Shown piece after piece: positions 9,050-18,853 of a stretch of 64,000 nucleotides of DNA (within the stretch, counting starts at the first letter, position 1; each line of letters opens with the position of its first letter). The stretch covers positions 682,001-746,000 of the forward strand of contig OY970294.1 of assembly GCA_963716125.1 (NCBI GenBank), in the 5' to 3' direction. The notes beneath the pieces are model-generated. The model searched no databases. It was not told the DNA's origin and was given only the letters and a program-made list of their open reading frames with translations. The position numbers and the translations under genes were made by a program. The stretch comes from Acidiluteibacter sp963716125. Lineage in GTDB: Bacteria; Bacteroidota; Bacteroidia; Flavobacteriales_E; Vicingaceae.

Positions 9050-9631
9050 TTAGTAATTAGTAGCTTGCCAATAATAAGCATTCAATTTCTGATTCATTAG
9101 CTCTACTGTTCGCATATGTGATCTACTTACAATGGGAAGCGTTTCGTATGTTCTGGTAAAAAATGGGAAAGGCTCATCCAATTGTTTAAAGTTAGCATCC
9201 TTTATAATTACAGCAGGAATATCCATCTCTTCTGTATTGCTAAACTCTGCTATGTAATAGGTTTTAAACGGAAAAGTATCTATTACCGCTAAGTTTTTAT
9301 TTAAAAGCACCTGACTTAAATCACCAGCTTTAATTTTATCACTATTGCTACTTGCAAAAAAATACACTTTTGGAGCAAAGTTAAATTCTGCAGTAAACGC
9401 AGCTATAATCTTTTGGTTTTCTTCTTCTTGTGCCTTTTTAACTTCATGGTATCGATCCATATTTTTCATTTTACGCAATAGCTCTAATTGATTTTCTGAA
9501 GTTGATAGGCGCACCAATAAGGCAGATTGCTTTAAATCTTGAATTTGAAAAAGCGCGATATTTTTCTTGCTTTGCGCTATCACGCTATAGCTAATAATAA
9601 ATGGGATTAAGAATATGATGCTTTTTTTCAT
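9050..9631 (-). CDS. Exported protein of unknown function
   Basis: A 193-residue protein from the ATG at 9631. A longer frame to 9673 adds 14 residues before the signal peptide and is unlikely. The N-terminus MKKSIIFLIPFIISYSVIAQ is a Sec signal peptide with a probable cut after AQ. The mature part begins KKNIALFQIQDLKQSALLVRL, has a lysine- and glutamate-rich helix (about 55-85), then short strand blocks (KVYFFASSNSDKIKAGDL, KTYYIAEF) and an aromatic C-terminus. No catalytic motif is visible. It is probably a periplasmic or envelope protein, and its neighbours give no functional clue. Confidence 0.75.
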   Translation of the reverse strand: MKKSIIFLIPFIISYSVIAQSKKNIALFQIQDLKQSALLVRLSTSENQLELLRKMKNMDRYHEVKKAQEEENQKIIAAFTAEFNFAPKVYFFASSNSDKIKAGDLSQVLLNKNLAVIDTFPFKTYYIAEFSNTEEMDIPAVIIKDANFKQLDEPFPFFTRTYETLPIVSRSHMRTVELMNQKLNAYYWQATNY

Positions 9632-9769
9632 GTTGTGAGTTTTTTCTACAATTTTATAGATTATTGTAAACAATATTTTCGGACGATTGTTGTGAACTGC
9701 TTTATTATCAATTATTGACTAACTTAGGTCTTTTATTTGCTATATTTAAAGAAATTATAAAAACAAATT

Positions 9770-10384
9770 ATGAAACAATTTAACCAATTTAAAACCAAAT
9801 CATTTTTTACACTAGCTGTATTAATCGCGTTCGCATTTGGCTCATGTACAATGGTCAAAAGTACAGACGTTAATAATTTTAATAGAGTAAAGTACAATAC
9901 ACATGTGAAGTTAAATAAAAAATCTCAGCAAGAGAAGTTGGAAGTCAATAAAATGGAATCCATCAACAATGCTGATTTGGCAATTATAGAAACTGAAAAT
10001 AAGCATGAAATTTTAGTAGCTGAGAACAAAACAGAGGTGAAAGAAGTTCAGCCCAAAAAAATTAAAAGGAACAAAGCAATTCAAAACTACTCTTCTGCAA
10101 TAAATTCAACGAAGAAAGCTTCTAATAGTTCGGCAAAAGCTGTAGAAAGCACTAATTTTATGTTGAATAAATTGCAAGATTTAGTTCCATTTGCAACAGC
10201 TAATTTAGAACCTGCACCTGTATCTTCAGATAGTGCTTTGGGGAATTTAATCTGGTTAATTTTAGTAGTTTTATTGGTGCTAATTTTATTAAGTATTTTA
10301 GGTGGTTTAGGTGGTAGTGTAATTGGTACTTTAATCGGAATCTTAGTAATATTGTTAATTTTAAGATTATTAGGAATTATATAA
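9770..10384 (+). CDS. Lipoprotein with hydrophobic glycine-rich C-terminal segment (unknown function)
   Basis: A 204-residue protein. A lipoprotein signal (LIAFAFGSC, Cys26) is followed by a lysine-, asparagine- and glutamate-rich soluble linker to about residue 150. The C-terminus holds two hydrophobic stretches (about 158-175 and 180-203) separated by GGLGGSVIGT. The tail resembles the small LGGL..LL.IRLL membrane proteins (lmo0937/DUF5670-like), a resemblance judged by eye. A lipid anchor at one end and membrane segments at the other would tether both ends. A clear terminator follows. Confidence 0.7.
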   Translation: MKQFNQFKTKSFFTLAVLIAFAFGSCTMVKSTDVNNFNRVKYNTHVKLNKKSQQEKLEVNKMESINNADLAIIETENKHEILVAENKTEVKEVQPKKIKRNKAIQNYSSAINSTKKASNSSAKAVESTNFMLNKLQDLVPFATANLEPAPVSSDSALGNLIWLILVVLLVLILLSILGGLGGSVIGTLIGILVILLILRLLGII

Positions 10385-10410
10385 CAGTCAGTAAATTTTA
10401 ATAAGTATTT

Positions 10411-10445
10411 AAAGAGCCCTGGTTTTACCAAGGCTCTTTTTTTTT
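10411..10445 (+). terminator. Rho-independent terminator
   Basis: AAAGAGCC pairs with GGCTCTTT, extended by TGGT/ACCA across one mismatch, with a TTT loop and a following T9 run. It lies 26 bases after the lipoprotein stop. Confidence 0.88.
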
Positions 10446-10489
10446 ATATTTAATGAAAATTTTAGATTAAACAATTTTAATTATTTTTA

Positions 10490-12424
10490 ATGAAAGCAAT
10501 AGTTCTATTTATAGGTACTCTTTTACTTTCCACTTTATTATTCTCTCAGCAAGTGGTGGTAGGAATTGTTAAATCTAAAGTAGATTCATTGCCTTTATCG
10601 TTCGCTACTGTTCAACTAAACAACACATCAACTGGGACAATTTCAAACGAAGAAGGAATTTTTAAATTATCTGCCAATTTTAATGTATCAGATTCTCTAT
10701 CCATATCTTACCTGTCTTTTAAAACTACAACTATTTCAATCAATAGGCGAAATGATACAATTGTAGTTTTTTTAGATGAAAATTCTTTTTTAATAGAGGA
10801 AGTTAAAATAATGCCCCTTGATGAAATGGTAATTTTTGAGAAACTTAAAGGATTACTTCAGGTTTATCGAAAAAATAGTGAACCATTTAGTTCTAAAGCT
10901 TATTTGAGATTAAAAACGCGCAAAAATTTGGAGGCAGTCGAATATTTAGAAGCACTTTATAATATATCAGGATCAGTTAGCAAAGGACCCACAGAACTTA
11001 ATTTAAAAATGGGTCAAAGTATTCATGATAATGCAGTAGAATTTTATAATCTTAATATTAGTAATCAGCTAACTAGTGTTAACTTATATAGAAAAAATAA
11101 AATTGCCGGAAATTATAATTGGCTTGGAAATTTAAATTTTAATCAGATTCAAAAATTCTATAAGATAGAGAATTATCAGAAAAATAACTCTGATGTAGTC
11201 TTAATATTAAAATCCTTAGATAAAGCTTTTTATGATGCTAAATTAATACTAAATAAAGATTTTAATAGAATAAAATCTGTGAGGCTAACTTCGAATTCTC
11301 CAAAAAAATTAGGATACACAGCTATTAATAAAGTAGATAGTATTAGTTATAGTAAAGTGGAAATTAGTTTCAATTATATGCCTAATTCTTTTAACTTAAA
11401 CTATATTTATTTAGATGAAGATTTGAATTACTATAAGTTCAACCAACCAAAAACTACTTATTATACCAATGCATTGATTCTGTTGGATAATCATAATGAC
11501 TTATTTTTAGATCCATTGGATTATTCAGATGTTATGTTGAGTAATGATTATGCTAAGATTTTGTCTTATGGATTTGATAAGAATTTTTGGAATAGCAACA
11601 ATACTATGCAAACTACAGCTTCAATAGAAGAATTCATTAAAAAAATTGAGAATAGAAATAGTCTATCCGAAAAAAATAGAAATACTGTCCACTTCTTATC
11701 TCTTATTAAATATCCATTAAAAAAGGTAACTAATAAATCTACAATTAGTTGGAATGATTTTGGATTTCAATCTGAAAAGTATGGTATAGATGCAGATTAT
11801 CTTAAATTATTAAATGGAAATGCAACACGTTCAGATTTATATTTACTCAAATTCAATTATGTAATTAATCCTATTTTGGATGAAAATAATCAATTAAAAT
11901 ATTTTGTAGATGTTTATTTTAATACCACTGAATCGTATTTCTTTTTGGATAGAAATGATGCTATATTGGAGAATATAAACCTTATTAAAGATAAAGTTTA
12001 TCAGGAAACAATGAACTTAAAAGATCTATTAAATTCTGAACAAAACATTTCAACTGCTAAAGACCATATTGAAAAGTATAACAATAAAATTTATAAAATT
12101 ACAAATGAAGTGTTTGATGTACAAGTATCAAATGCAGAAGTTGAAGGTGTCCAAAAAGATTCATTAATTGATTATTACAATTTAGGCACTTCATTCCTAC
12201 TGAGAAGTGAATACGCAAAGGCTAGTCAATTCTTTAATAAAGCCTTGCAGTTTGAAACTTCTGAAACCACCAACAATGTAAAAATTGATTTATATTATAA
12301 CAGAGCTTTTACATTTTTTAAATTAAATGATAATGCATTAGGTTGTAAAAGCCTTACTGAAGCTGTTTTTCTTGGAGATACTTTATCTAAAGAACTTTTT
12401 AATGAGAAATGTTTAGATAAATGA
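10490..12424 (+). CDS. Exported protein with carboxypeptidase-regulatory-like domain and C-terminal TPR
   Basis: A 644-residue protein of unknown function. The signal peptide MKAIVLFIGTLLLSTLLFSQ is followed by a CarboxypepD_reg-like beta-sandwich (about 22-95: GIVKSKVDSLPLSFATVQL, STGTISNEEGIFKL), common at the N-terminus of Bacteroidota outer-membrane and surface proteins. The middle 400 residues are strand-rich and unrecognised. The end (about 560-640: YYNLGTSFLLRSEYAKASQF, LYYNRAFTFFKLNDNALG) forms TPR-like helices. It lacks the long barrel of a TonB receptor. Transcription probably starts after the terminator at 10411. Confidence 0.8.
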   Translation: MKAIVLFIGTLLLSTLLFSQQVVVGIVKSKVDSLPLSFATVQLNNTSTGTISNEEGIFKLSANFNVSDSLSISYLSFKTTTISINRRNDTIVVFLDENSFLIEEVKIMPLDEMVIFEKLKGLLQVYRKNSEPFSSKAYLRLKTRKNLEAVEYLEALYNISGSVSKGPTELNLKMGQSIHDNAVEFYNLNISNQLTSVNLYRKNKIAGNYNWLGNLNFNQIQKFYKIENYQKNNSDVVLILKSLDKAFYDAKLILNKDFNRIKSVRLTSNSPKKLGYTAINKVDSISYSKVEISFNYMPNSFNLNYIYLDEDLNYYKFNQPKTTYYTNALILLDNHNDLFLDPLDYSDVMLSNDYAKILSYGFDKNFWNSNNTMQTTASIEEFIKKIENRNSLSEKNRNTVHFLSLIKYPLKKVTNKSTISWNDFGFQSEKYGIDADYLKLLNGNATRSDLYLLKFNYVINPILDENNQLKYFVDVYFNTTESYFFLDRNDAILENINLIKDKVYQETMNLKDLLNSEQNISTAKDHIEKYNNKIYKITNEVFDVQVSNAEVEGVQKDSLIDYYNLGTSFLLRSEYAKASQFFNKALQFETSETTNNVKIDLYYNRAFTFFKLNDNALGCKSLTEAVFLGDTLSKELFNEKCLDK

Positions 12425-12425
12425 T

Positions 12426-12473
12426 TCACATGTACCTAATAGTCAGATACTTTTAGATCCAAATAGTCTTGTA
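12426..12473 (+). pseudogene. 16-codon relic of the downstream lipoprotein gene
   Basis: Directly after the preceding stop, these bases read SHVPNSQILLDPNSLV. They match SHVPNSPILLDTNDVV encoded at 13078-13125 in the intact lipoprotein gene 650 bases further on. At DNA level the stretch CATGTACCnAATAGTC is shared, followed by ATACTTTTAGAT. There is no start codon, and the similarity ends where a GC-rich hairpin begins. I read it as the remnant of a second, largely deleted copy of the lipoprotein gene. Confidence 0.7.
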
Positions 12474-12540
12474 CCCCGCCCGCTAGCGCGGACGTCTTCG
12501 TCCGAGCTAGTATTTTTGTAGGACTTATAGTCCGTAGTAG
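12474..12540. repeat. GC-rich hairpin element, repeat-like
   Basis: CTAGC-G-CGGACG pairs with CGTCCG-A-GCTAG around a TCTT loop (12482-12510), with a smaller GGACT-TAT-AGTCC hairpin just after it (about 12523-12535). The base composition is strikingly GC-rich against the AT-rich flanks. Structure and composition resemble REP-like dispersed elements. Only one copy is present in this window, so repetition is not shown here. Confidence 0.5.
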
Positions 12541-12636
12541 TGGTATGGCTATTTCATATTCATTAATTTATCTATTAAGAACTGTTAATTTATTTTAAAA
12601 AATCGGTATCTTAGCTAAAATAAATTTACTCTCATT

Positions 12637-13281
12637 ATGAAAAACTTATTATTATTTACAGTTTTATTCCTATTACTCTTTACTTCTTGTAAAAAAGAAG
12701 AACGACCTAAACCAACTGAAAGCTATTACATGAGTGCAGAACTCAAAAGCTATTATTTTTTCCCTAAAGGTTCTTGGTGGGTTTATAAGAGAACAGATAC
12801 TACTGCTACTATATATGATACCGCTACCGTAGTAAATTCAGTAAGTGAAATGATATTTGATGAATTGGCTCCCTTTGAGTGGGAACATGTAGCCGTTAAT
12901 ATTGAGCATACCCATTATCCCTCTTCACCAAGATCCGCAAGTCCATACTTGAATATATATATACGCAATGATGCCGGATTCACAGATCGTATTTCAATGA
13001 CATCTCAAGGGAAGTTGTTTAGTTATTTACCTTATTTTTTCTCTGTACCCATAGACTCCCTATCTATGGAAAATAAATCTCATGTACCGAATAGTCCAAT
13101 ACTTTTAGATACTAATGATGTTGTAATTAATAATCAAACTTTTAAATTAGTTGTGCACCTCAAAAATGGCTCAACCGATTTTAAATATGACATTTGGATT
13201 GCAAGAAATGTTGGAATTGTTAAATATTTTAATACTGGAGATAGTACTCATTGGGAAGTGGTTGATTATCATATAAACTAA
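12637..13281 (+). CDS. Lipoprotein of unknown function
   Basis: A 214-residue protein. The lipoprotein signal MKNLLLFTVLFLLLFTSC (Cys18) is followed by KKEERPKPTESYYM and a strand-rich mature part with KGSWWVYKRTDT, a block often found in small Bacteroidota lipoproteins. The C-terminus WIARNVGIVKYFNTGDST also fits that group. It ends 14 bases before the large metallopeptidase gene and is probably cotranscribed with it. A relic of a related gene lies upstream at 12426. Its role is unknown; a binding or accessory role for the exported peptidase is only a guess. Confidence 0.78.
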   Translation: MKNLLLFTVLFLLLFTSCKKEERPKPTESYYMSAELKSYYFFPKGSWWVYKRTDTTATIYDTATVVNSVSEMIFDELAPFEWEHVAVNIEHTHYPSSPRSASPYLNIYIRNDAGFTDRISMTSQGKLFSYLPYFFSVPIDSLSMENKSHVPNSPILLDTNDVVINNQTFKLVVHLKNGSTDFKYDIWIARNVGIVKYFNTGDSTHWEVVDYHIN

Positions 13282-16200
13282 TAAAACTAAACATTATGAA
13301 AAAGTTAATGAAAATTTTGGTTACAATTATAGTATTCTTTGGTTATCAAATGTCAACCAAAGCAAGTGATTGTTGTAAAAATTTGTTGAACATCGAATTT
13401 AAAACGGAGGTGCAACCATTAGGAAATGGAACTTTATCACTCGATTTTTCTGTGAATGATAGTTTAGATGGTTCACCAACTATTCATATTGATTCATTGT
13501 GGTATTTTGTAGTTAACAATGAGGAGCTGAATATCAATACAAATACATTAGATACAGGCAATTATAGTACTGGAAACGAACAAATTCATAGTTTAACAAT
13601 GAATTACGATGCTGTATTAACTCCATTTTTTTTACAAGAGTTGAGAATGTATGTAAAAGTAAATGGCAAAACCCAAATGCATATTGCTTATGTTTATTTT
13701 ACCGCATGGCAAACCATTGAAATTTTTTCAGAATCAACTTTAGCTAACCAAGACCGATCATGGATTGCACCATTAGATGGAGAAATACCTATAAGAACAA
13801 CGATAATTCCAGATACTTTGCCTACATATAATGATCTAGATACTACATTGCCAATTTGTTGGAGACAGATTGATGGCTTGGCTTATGAAGTGCCTGTAAA
13901 TTGTGAAGATGATAATGGAGGAGATGAATTAGCTGGAAAGAATTTTTTTGTTAAAACTTTTAGAGGTAGAGCAAAAGGTAGAGTTACTTATGACTATTAT
14001 AATGATGAAAATGTATGGGTAGTTTTACCCATTGCGAATATAAGAGTGGAAGCACGATCAGGATTCAAAAATATTGGTGATGGAACAACTGATGACGATG
14101 GTTACTTTGATTTTAATTTTGATAGAACAGTTGCGAATACTTCTGGTAATATAGATGTTAAAATAAGGGTTGAAAGTCAAGACAATAGCAATAAAGTAAA
14201 GGTTTTAAATAACTTGAAAATTGCGTATAATTTAACTACTTCAAGAAAGAATTTTAATCATCAAGATGGAGATCGCCATGATTTAAATTTTGGAAAAGTA
14301 AATGCAGGTCATCATCGTAATTTTCATATTTTTCATTGGGCAAGACGTGCGGTTGATTTCGCTCAGTCAGAACTTTCTGTTTTCTCTGCTATTCCATGGG
14401 GAAAATTAATGATATATGTTCCTGATAGACCAAAGACAAATGGGAGTTGTTCCTTTAGACATCTCCCTTGGCCATTGGATCCTATTCAGGGAGTAATAAG
14501 ACTAATGTCACCAAATTGTCTCACTTCTGAATCAACGACATACCACGAAGTGGGACATTATGTACACTATGCAATTCAAGGTTATTATTGGCAAACTGAG
14601 ACTGGTGGTACTCATACATTTTTAAATAATAATAAACATCCCAATCAAACAATTACGGAAGGTTTTGCAGATGCATTTGCATTTATAATAGATGCACGAT
14701 ACCATACAGATGATGATGAATCATTTCAATATCGAACTAATCCTGTACACCCTTTAAATAAAAATGCTGATTTTAAAAATAGAATTTTCGCTACTACTCA
14801 TCCCTTTACCAATGAATTTCTTTTTGCAAAAAGTCTGTTGGACTTATGGGATGATGTAGCTAAATTGGAAGGGTTTGGGGCAATATTGGATATAGATAAG
14901 AAAAATGATGTTAATGATAATGGATCTGATGAAGTCAAAATGCAATTTGCTGAGTTGTGCAAGCCTTTTTATTTAAATTATGTGGTAGAAGATGTTGTAC
15001 AATATTATAATCGATTATTAAACGATCAACCTACTACTTGTGATGATAGAAATAAAATTAAAAAAATGGTAGATGCTAATTTTAGCTTTTCTAATCCAAG
15101 TAATTATACAGGGCCAGGTGTGTTGTTTAAAATTAATACAGATGCAATAAAAAGAGATTTAAATACATATCATCGAGATGATGATTTAGAGGATAATGGT
15201 AATTCGCCTCAACCTTATTCATATAAATATCGATTTGCTACTCAAAATGAAGTAGATATGCCTTCTCTTTATACTTCAAACAGCTCTTTTAACAATGCCA
15301 TAGGTTTAGGAAATAATAATTTGAGTGATGATTTAACGATTGAAAATGGAGCAACTTTATACTTCAATAATAATATTCCAATTGGTTATTTAATTGATCT
15401 AAGTACCGTACGCCCACCAATTCCAAGCGTTATGACTAGTGATTTTTGTGGCATTAGTTTGCTTATAGAACATCAAGGAACTGTTATAATAGGTGATGGC
15501 CAAGTTAATTGTACTGCAGAAGTAACAGCAACAAATAATAGTACCGTTACAATAATGGATGGTGGTACTTTAATAATCAGAGACAATTCCAAATTGATTA
15601 TTGATAGTGACTCTTGGCTTAATTTCCAAGACGGTGCGTCCATTGTATTAGATGGTCCCAATGCAGTTTTGGAAGTTAAAGGAAAAATTGAAATTGGAGA
15701 TAATGCAATATTCACATTTACAGGTGAAGGTTATTTGAAAACGGATTTTAATCGTTGTTTAAACTGTGATAATATTATTGCAGCTGTAGGTAGTAAAATA
15801 CATTTAATTGGCAATGGGCCTAATGATAAAATATTAGAAGTTGCTGATTTATCAAACTTTGAACCTGATGCTACAGTAACGGAGTTTAAATTATTCAATG
15901 GTAAAATTGAAATGGGAAAAGATGCTATTCTTCATGTGCGGGATGCAGATCCTGACTTTCAAAATTTAATTATTACAGCTGCTAATCCAAATGAGAAATT
16001 TGATCAAATAATGCTAAATGGTAATCCACAAAATACATTTAAAACATAGAAATTAGTTATGCATATAAAGGATTTAATGATCGTCAAATCTATGGTGGAG
16101 GTGGTCTTAATCTGTCTAATGTCAATATACATGATTGTGAATATGGAATATATACACATGGTGTAGGAGCTAGACTTGATCATTGTGATATATTGAATAA

Positions 16201-17709
16201 TAATATTGGATGGGAAATGAATTTAGGTGCATCAGGATATCAAAGTTGGATTAAATCTACATTAATTTCAGGAAATTATTTTGGCGTTTATTATACCAGT
16301 GGCGGTAGTAATTTATTTATAAAAAATTCTGCAATAAATTCAAATAGCACAGGAGTCCTTTTTTACGGTTCTGGTATATTGTCAGGTAAATGTTCAGACA
16401 TAAAAAATAATACATCTTCTGGTATATCTATGTGGGAGCAAAGTAGCCTTAATTTTTCTAATCATAGTAATATGAATTTCAAAAGCAATGGAGCAAATAA
16501 TATTAAACTAAATACAGTGAGAAATCTTTATTTGGATAATGGATACAATGATTTTGAACCTTCCAATGGAAATAAGTCATTTATCGGATTAATTGAAGAT
16601 AATTCGCCATCATTAATGGGAACAAATACCATTATGGCTGATAATAATAATTGGAATTCTTCAGCTGGTAGTCCTATTAGTGGTACTGATTATATTTTAA
16701 AAGTACCAACTCTGCAACCGGATACTAGATATATTGTAGATAACAACCCTTCAATTCCTGATCCACAAGATTGTATTGAAGTAGTGTTGGAAGAAAATTA
16801 CTTTAAAATGTCTAATAAAGTAAATTCATCTTCGTTCTCCAATAATTACCCAATAATAAATACAGCATATTTTACCAATAGGTCTATTTATGACGCTATT
16901 TTAGATGTAAAAGCAATACAATCAAATAAATTTTCTAGTTTGAGTAGTTTGTCTCAAAAAAACGTACAGATAATAGAATTATATAGACAAATACTAACAT
17001 CACCTATTGATGATAATAATTCTAAAGTTTCTTATTTGCAGACTTTTGCTTTTAATGAAATGAAGAAAATTTATGGCGAAATGATAGATTCAGGAATAGT
17101 AAGTAATCAAAAGATAGATAACTACCCTTTTTTAAATCCAACTACTTTAAAATTAAAAGAAGTGATGGATACTTTAGCTTTGTCGAAATATAATACAGGG
17201 CACACCTATCAAGAGAAGTTTTATTATAGCATTGAGAAAGCACTTTTATATAGAGGTGTTGGAAGAATTGAGCTAGCTGATTCAATTTTACAAAATACTA
17301 AGAGCTTTGTTATTCCATCAGATTCTAGTTATTTGGACAAGTTGAGTTGTAAAATATCTCTTGAAAAAGATTTAATTTTTGGCATTATTGATTACGATAC
17401 TTTCTTGGCAAGTTTAAATAACTGCACAAATACAACGAAGCAATTAAGACAGAGAAATAATTCATCAATTAATGAAAGTTCTTTAACTCAAAGGTTTAAA
17501 ATTTATCCTAATCCATCAAAAGGATTAATAAATATAGAATCAGATTTAATTTATGGAAATGAAAATATTAATATGAGGGTTTATAATTCAAAAGGACAAT
17601 TAATATATAAAACTATCTATACTATAGAGAATCAAAGACTCCAAAGTGTAATTGATTTATCTAATTTTTCTCCTGGATTATATTTTTTGAATGTTATAAC
17701 AAATACTCA

Positions 17710-17713
17710 TAAT
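17710..17713. repeat. Target site duplication TAAT, left copy
   Basis: TAAT directly precedes the TG of the outer IS3-family element. The matching copy is at 20220-20223. Removing the element and one TAAT restores the reading frame of the interrupted gene to its natural stop, which fixes the borders. Confidence 0.85.
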
Positions 17714-17742
17714 TGTAAGCTCCCCCAAAATTAGTACAGTTT
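17714..17742 (+). repeat. Left terminal inverted repeat of IS3-family element
   Basis: TGTAAGCTCCCCC followed by TTAGTACAGTTT. It pairs with the right end at 20191-20219, which read inward is TGTAGGCTTCCC then TTAGTACGGTTC. Confidence 0.85.
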
Positions 17743-17774
17743 AAAAATAGAATTTGTAATTTTAAAACTGTAAT

Positions 17775-18041
17775 ATGAAAAAGAGTAAATTTTCCCCGAC
17801 CCAAATTGCCAAAATTCTAAAAGAATTTGATTTAGGCAAAGATGTAGAAACGATATCTCGAGAGCATGGAGTGTCGAAGCCAACTTTTTATAAATGGCGA
17901 CAACGATATGGTGGCATGGAAGCTAGTGAGCTAAAGAAAATAAAGCAACTTGAAGAAGAGAACTCTAAGTTAAAAAGGATGTACACAGACCTTGCTTTAG
18001 AACTTGATATGGCTAAGTATATTATTGAAAAAAAGCTTTAG
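17775..18041 (+). CDS. IS3-family transposase OrfA
   Basis: An 88-residue DNA-binding subunit. A helix-turn-helix (about 5-45: FSPTQIAKILKEFDLGKD, ISREHGVSKPTFYKWRQRYG) is followed by a leucine-zipper-like coiled coil (about 52-85: LKKIKQLEEENSKLKRMY). It ends TAG at 18039-18041, four bases past the slippery site that fuses it to OrfB. Intact. Confidence 0.93.
   Translation: MKKSKFSPTQIAKILKEFDLGKDVETISREHGVSKPTFYKWRQRYGGMEASELKKIKQLEEENSKLKRMYTDLALELDMAKYIIEKKL
18029..18035 (+). other. Programmed -1 ribosomal frameshift site A AAA AAG
   Basis: In the orfA frame the codons are GAA AAA AAG CTT TAG. The heptamer A AAA AAG is the classic IS3-family slippery sequence. A -1 slip continues as KKALAPCHKREIVNELK into orfB without a stop, giving the OrfAB transposase. 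Confidence 0.82.
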
Positions 18042-18718
18042 CGCCTTGCCACAAAAGAGAGATTGTAAATGAATTAAAGACTATCTATCCAAACGGCACA
18101 AGCAAGGCGTGTCGTTTATTGAGGACGAGTCGAAGTAATTTAAATTATCGTAGTATTAAAGATGATTCTTTGTTAACAGATCAGTTAACGCAGTTAAGTA
18201 TTTTACATCCAAGAGAGGGTTTTTGGAAGTGCTATAACCGTTTACGCAATAAATCTGTTTTGGTAAATCATAAGCGCCTACACAGAGTTTATAAGCAAAT
18301 GGGATTACCAATGAGACGAAAGGCAAAGAAAAGATTACCTGCAAGAGTTAAAGAGACTTTAGTTATACCAGAAGAATTTAATCAAACTTGGAGTATTGAT
18401 TTTGTACATGATGTATTAGAAAATGGAAGAAAATTTAGGTCATTCAATGTTATCGATGATTTTAACAGAGAAGTATTATTTATAGAGACAGATTATTCAA
18501 TCAAAAGCAACAGAGTAGTCTGGGTATTAAAACACTTAATTAATAAATATGGAAAACCTAAAAAAATAAGAATGGATAATGGACCTGAATTTATTGCACA
18601 ATTATCTCAAGAATGGAGTAAAATGAATCAAATAGAATTTAAATATACCCAGCCGGGTAAGCCAACACAAAATGCATTTATTGAACGATTTAATAAGTCA
18701 TTTAGAAATGGAGTACTA

Positions 18719-18721
18719 GAT
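18719..18721. repeat. Target duplication GAT of inner element, left copy
   Basis: GAT precedes the left inverted repeat and recurs at 19990-19992 after the right one. Removing the element plus one GAT restores the orfB frame (GVLD-CYLF). Confidence 0.8.
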
Positions 18722-18734
18722 TAAGACCGTTGCA
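18722..18734 (+). repeat. Left inverted repeat of IS5-family element
   Basis: TAAGACCGTTGCA, the exact reverse complement of 19977-19989. Confidence 0.9.
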
Positions 18735-18853
18735 AAACCCAATTAATAATTCAAATCTAACTTTTAGAAGTAGTTTCAATTAATTTTTGTCATATGATGT
18801 GATTTTTAGTTCTTTTTCTTGTCTTTATAGTTCATTTTCTTGCTGTTCTTCCG

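Noticed and set aside
17702..17713. Longer inverted repeat for the IS3-family element including ACTCAT outside the TG end
   Set aside because: ACTCAT also appears inverted beyond the right end, but the TAAT duplication and restoration of the host reading frame place the border at 17714/20219. The extra similarity is coincidental.
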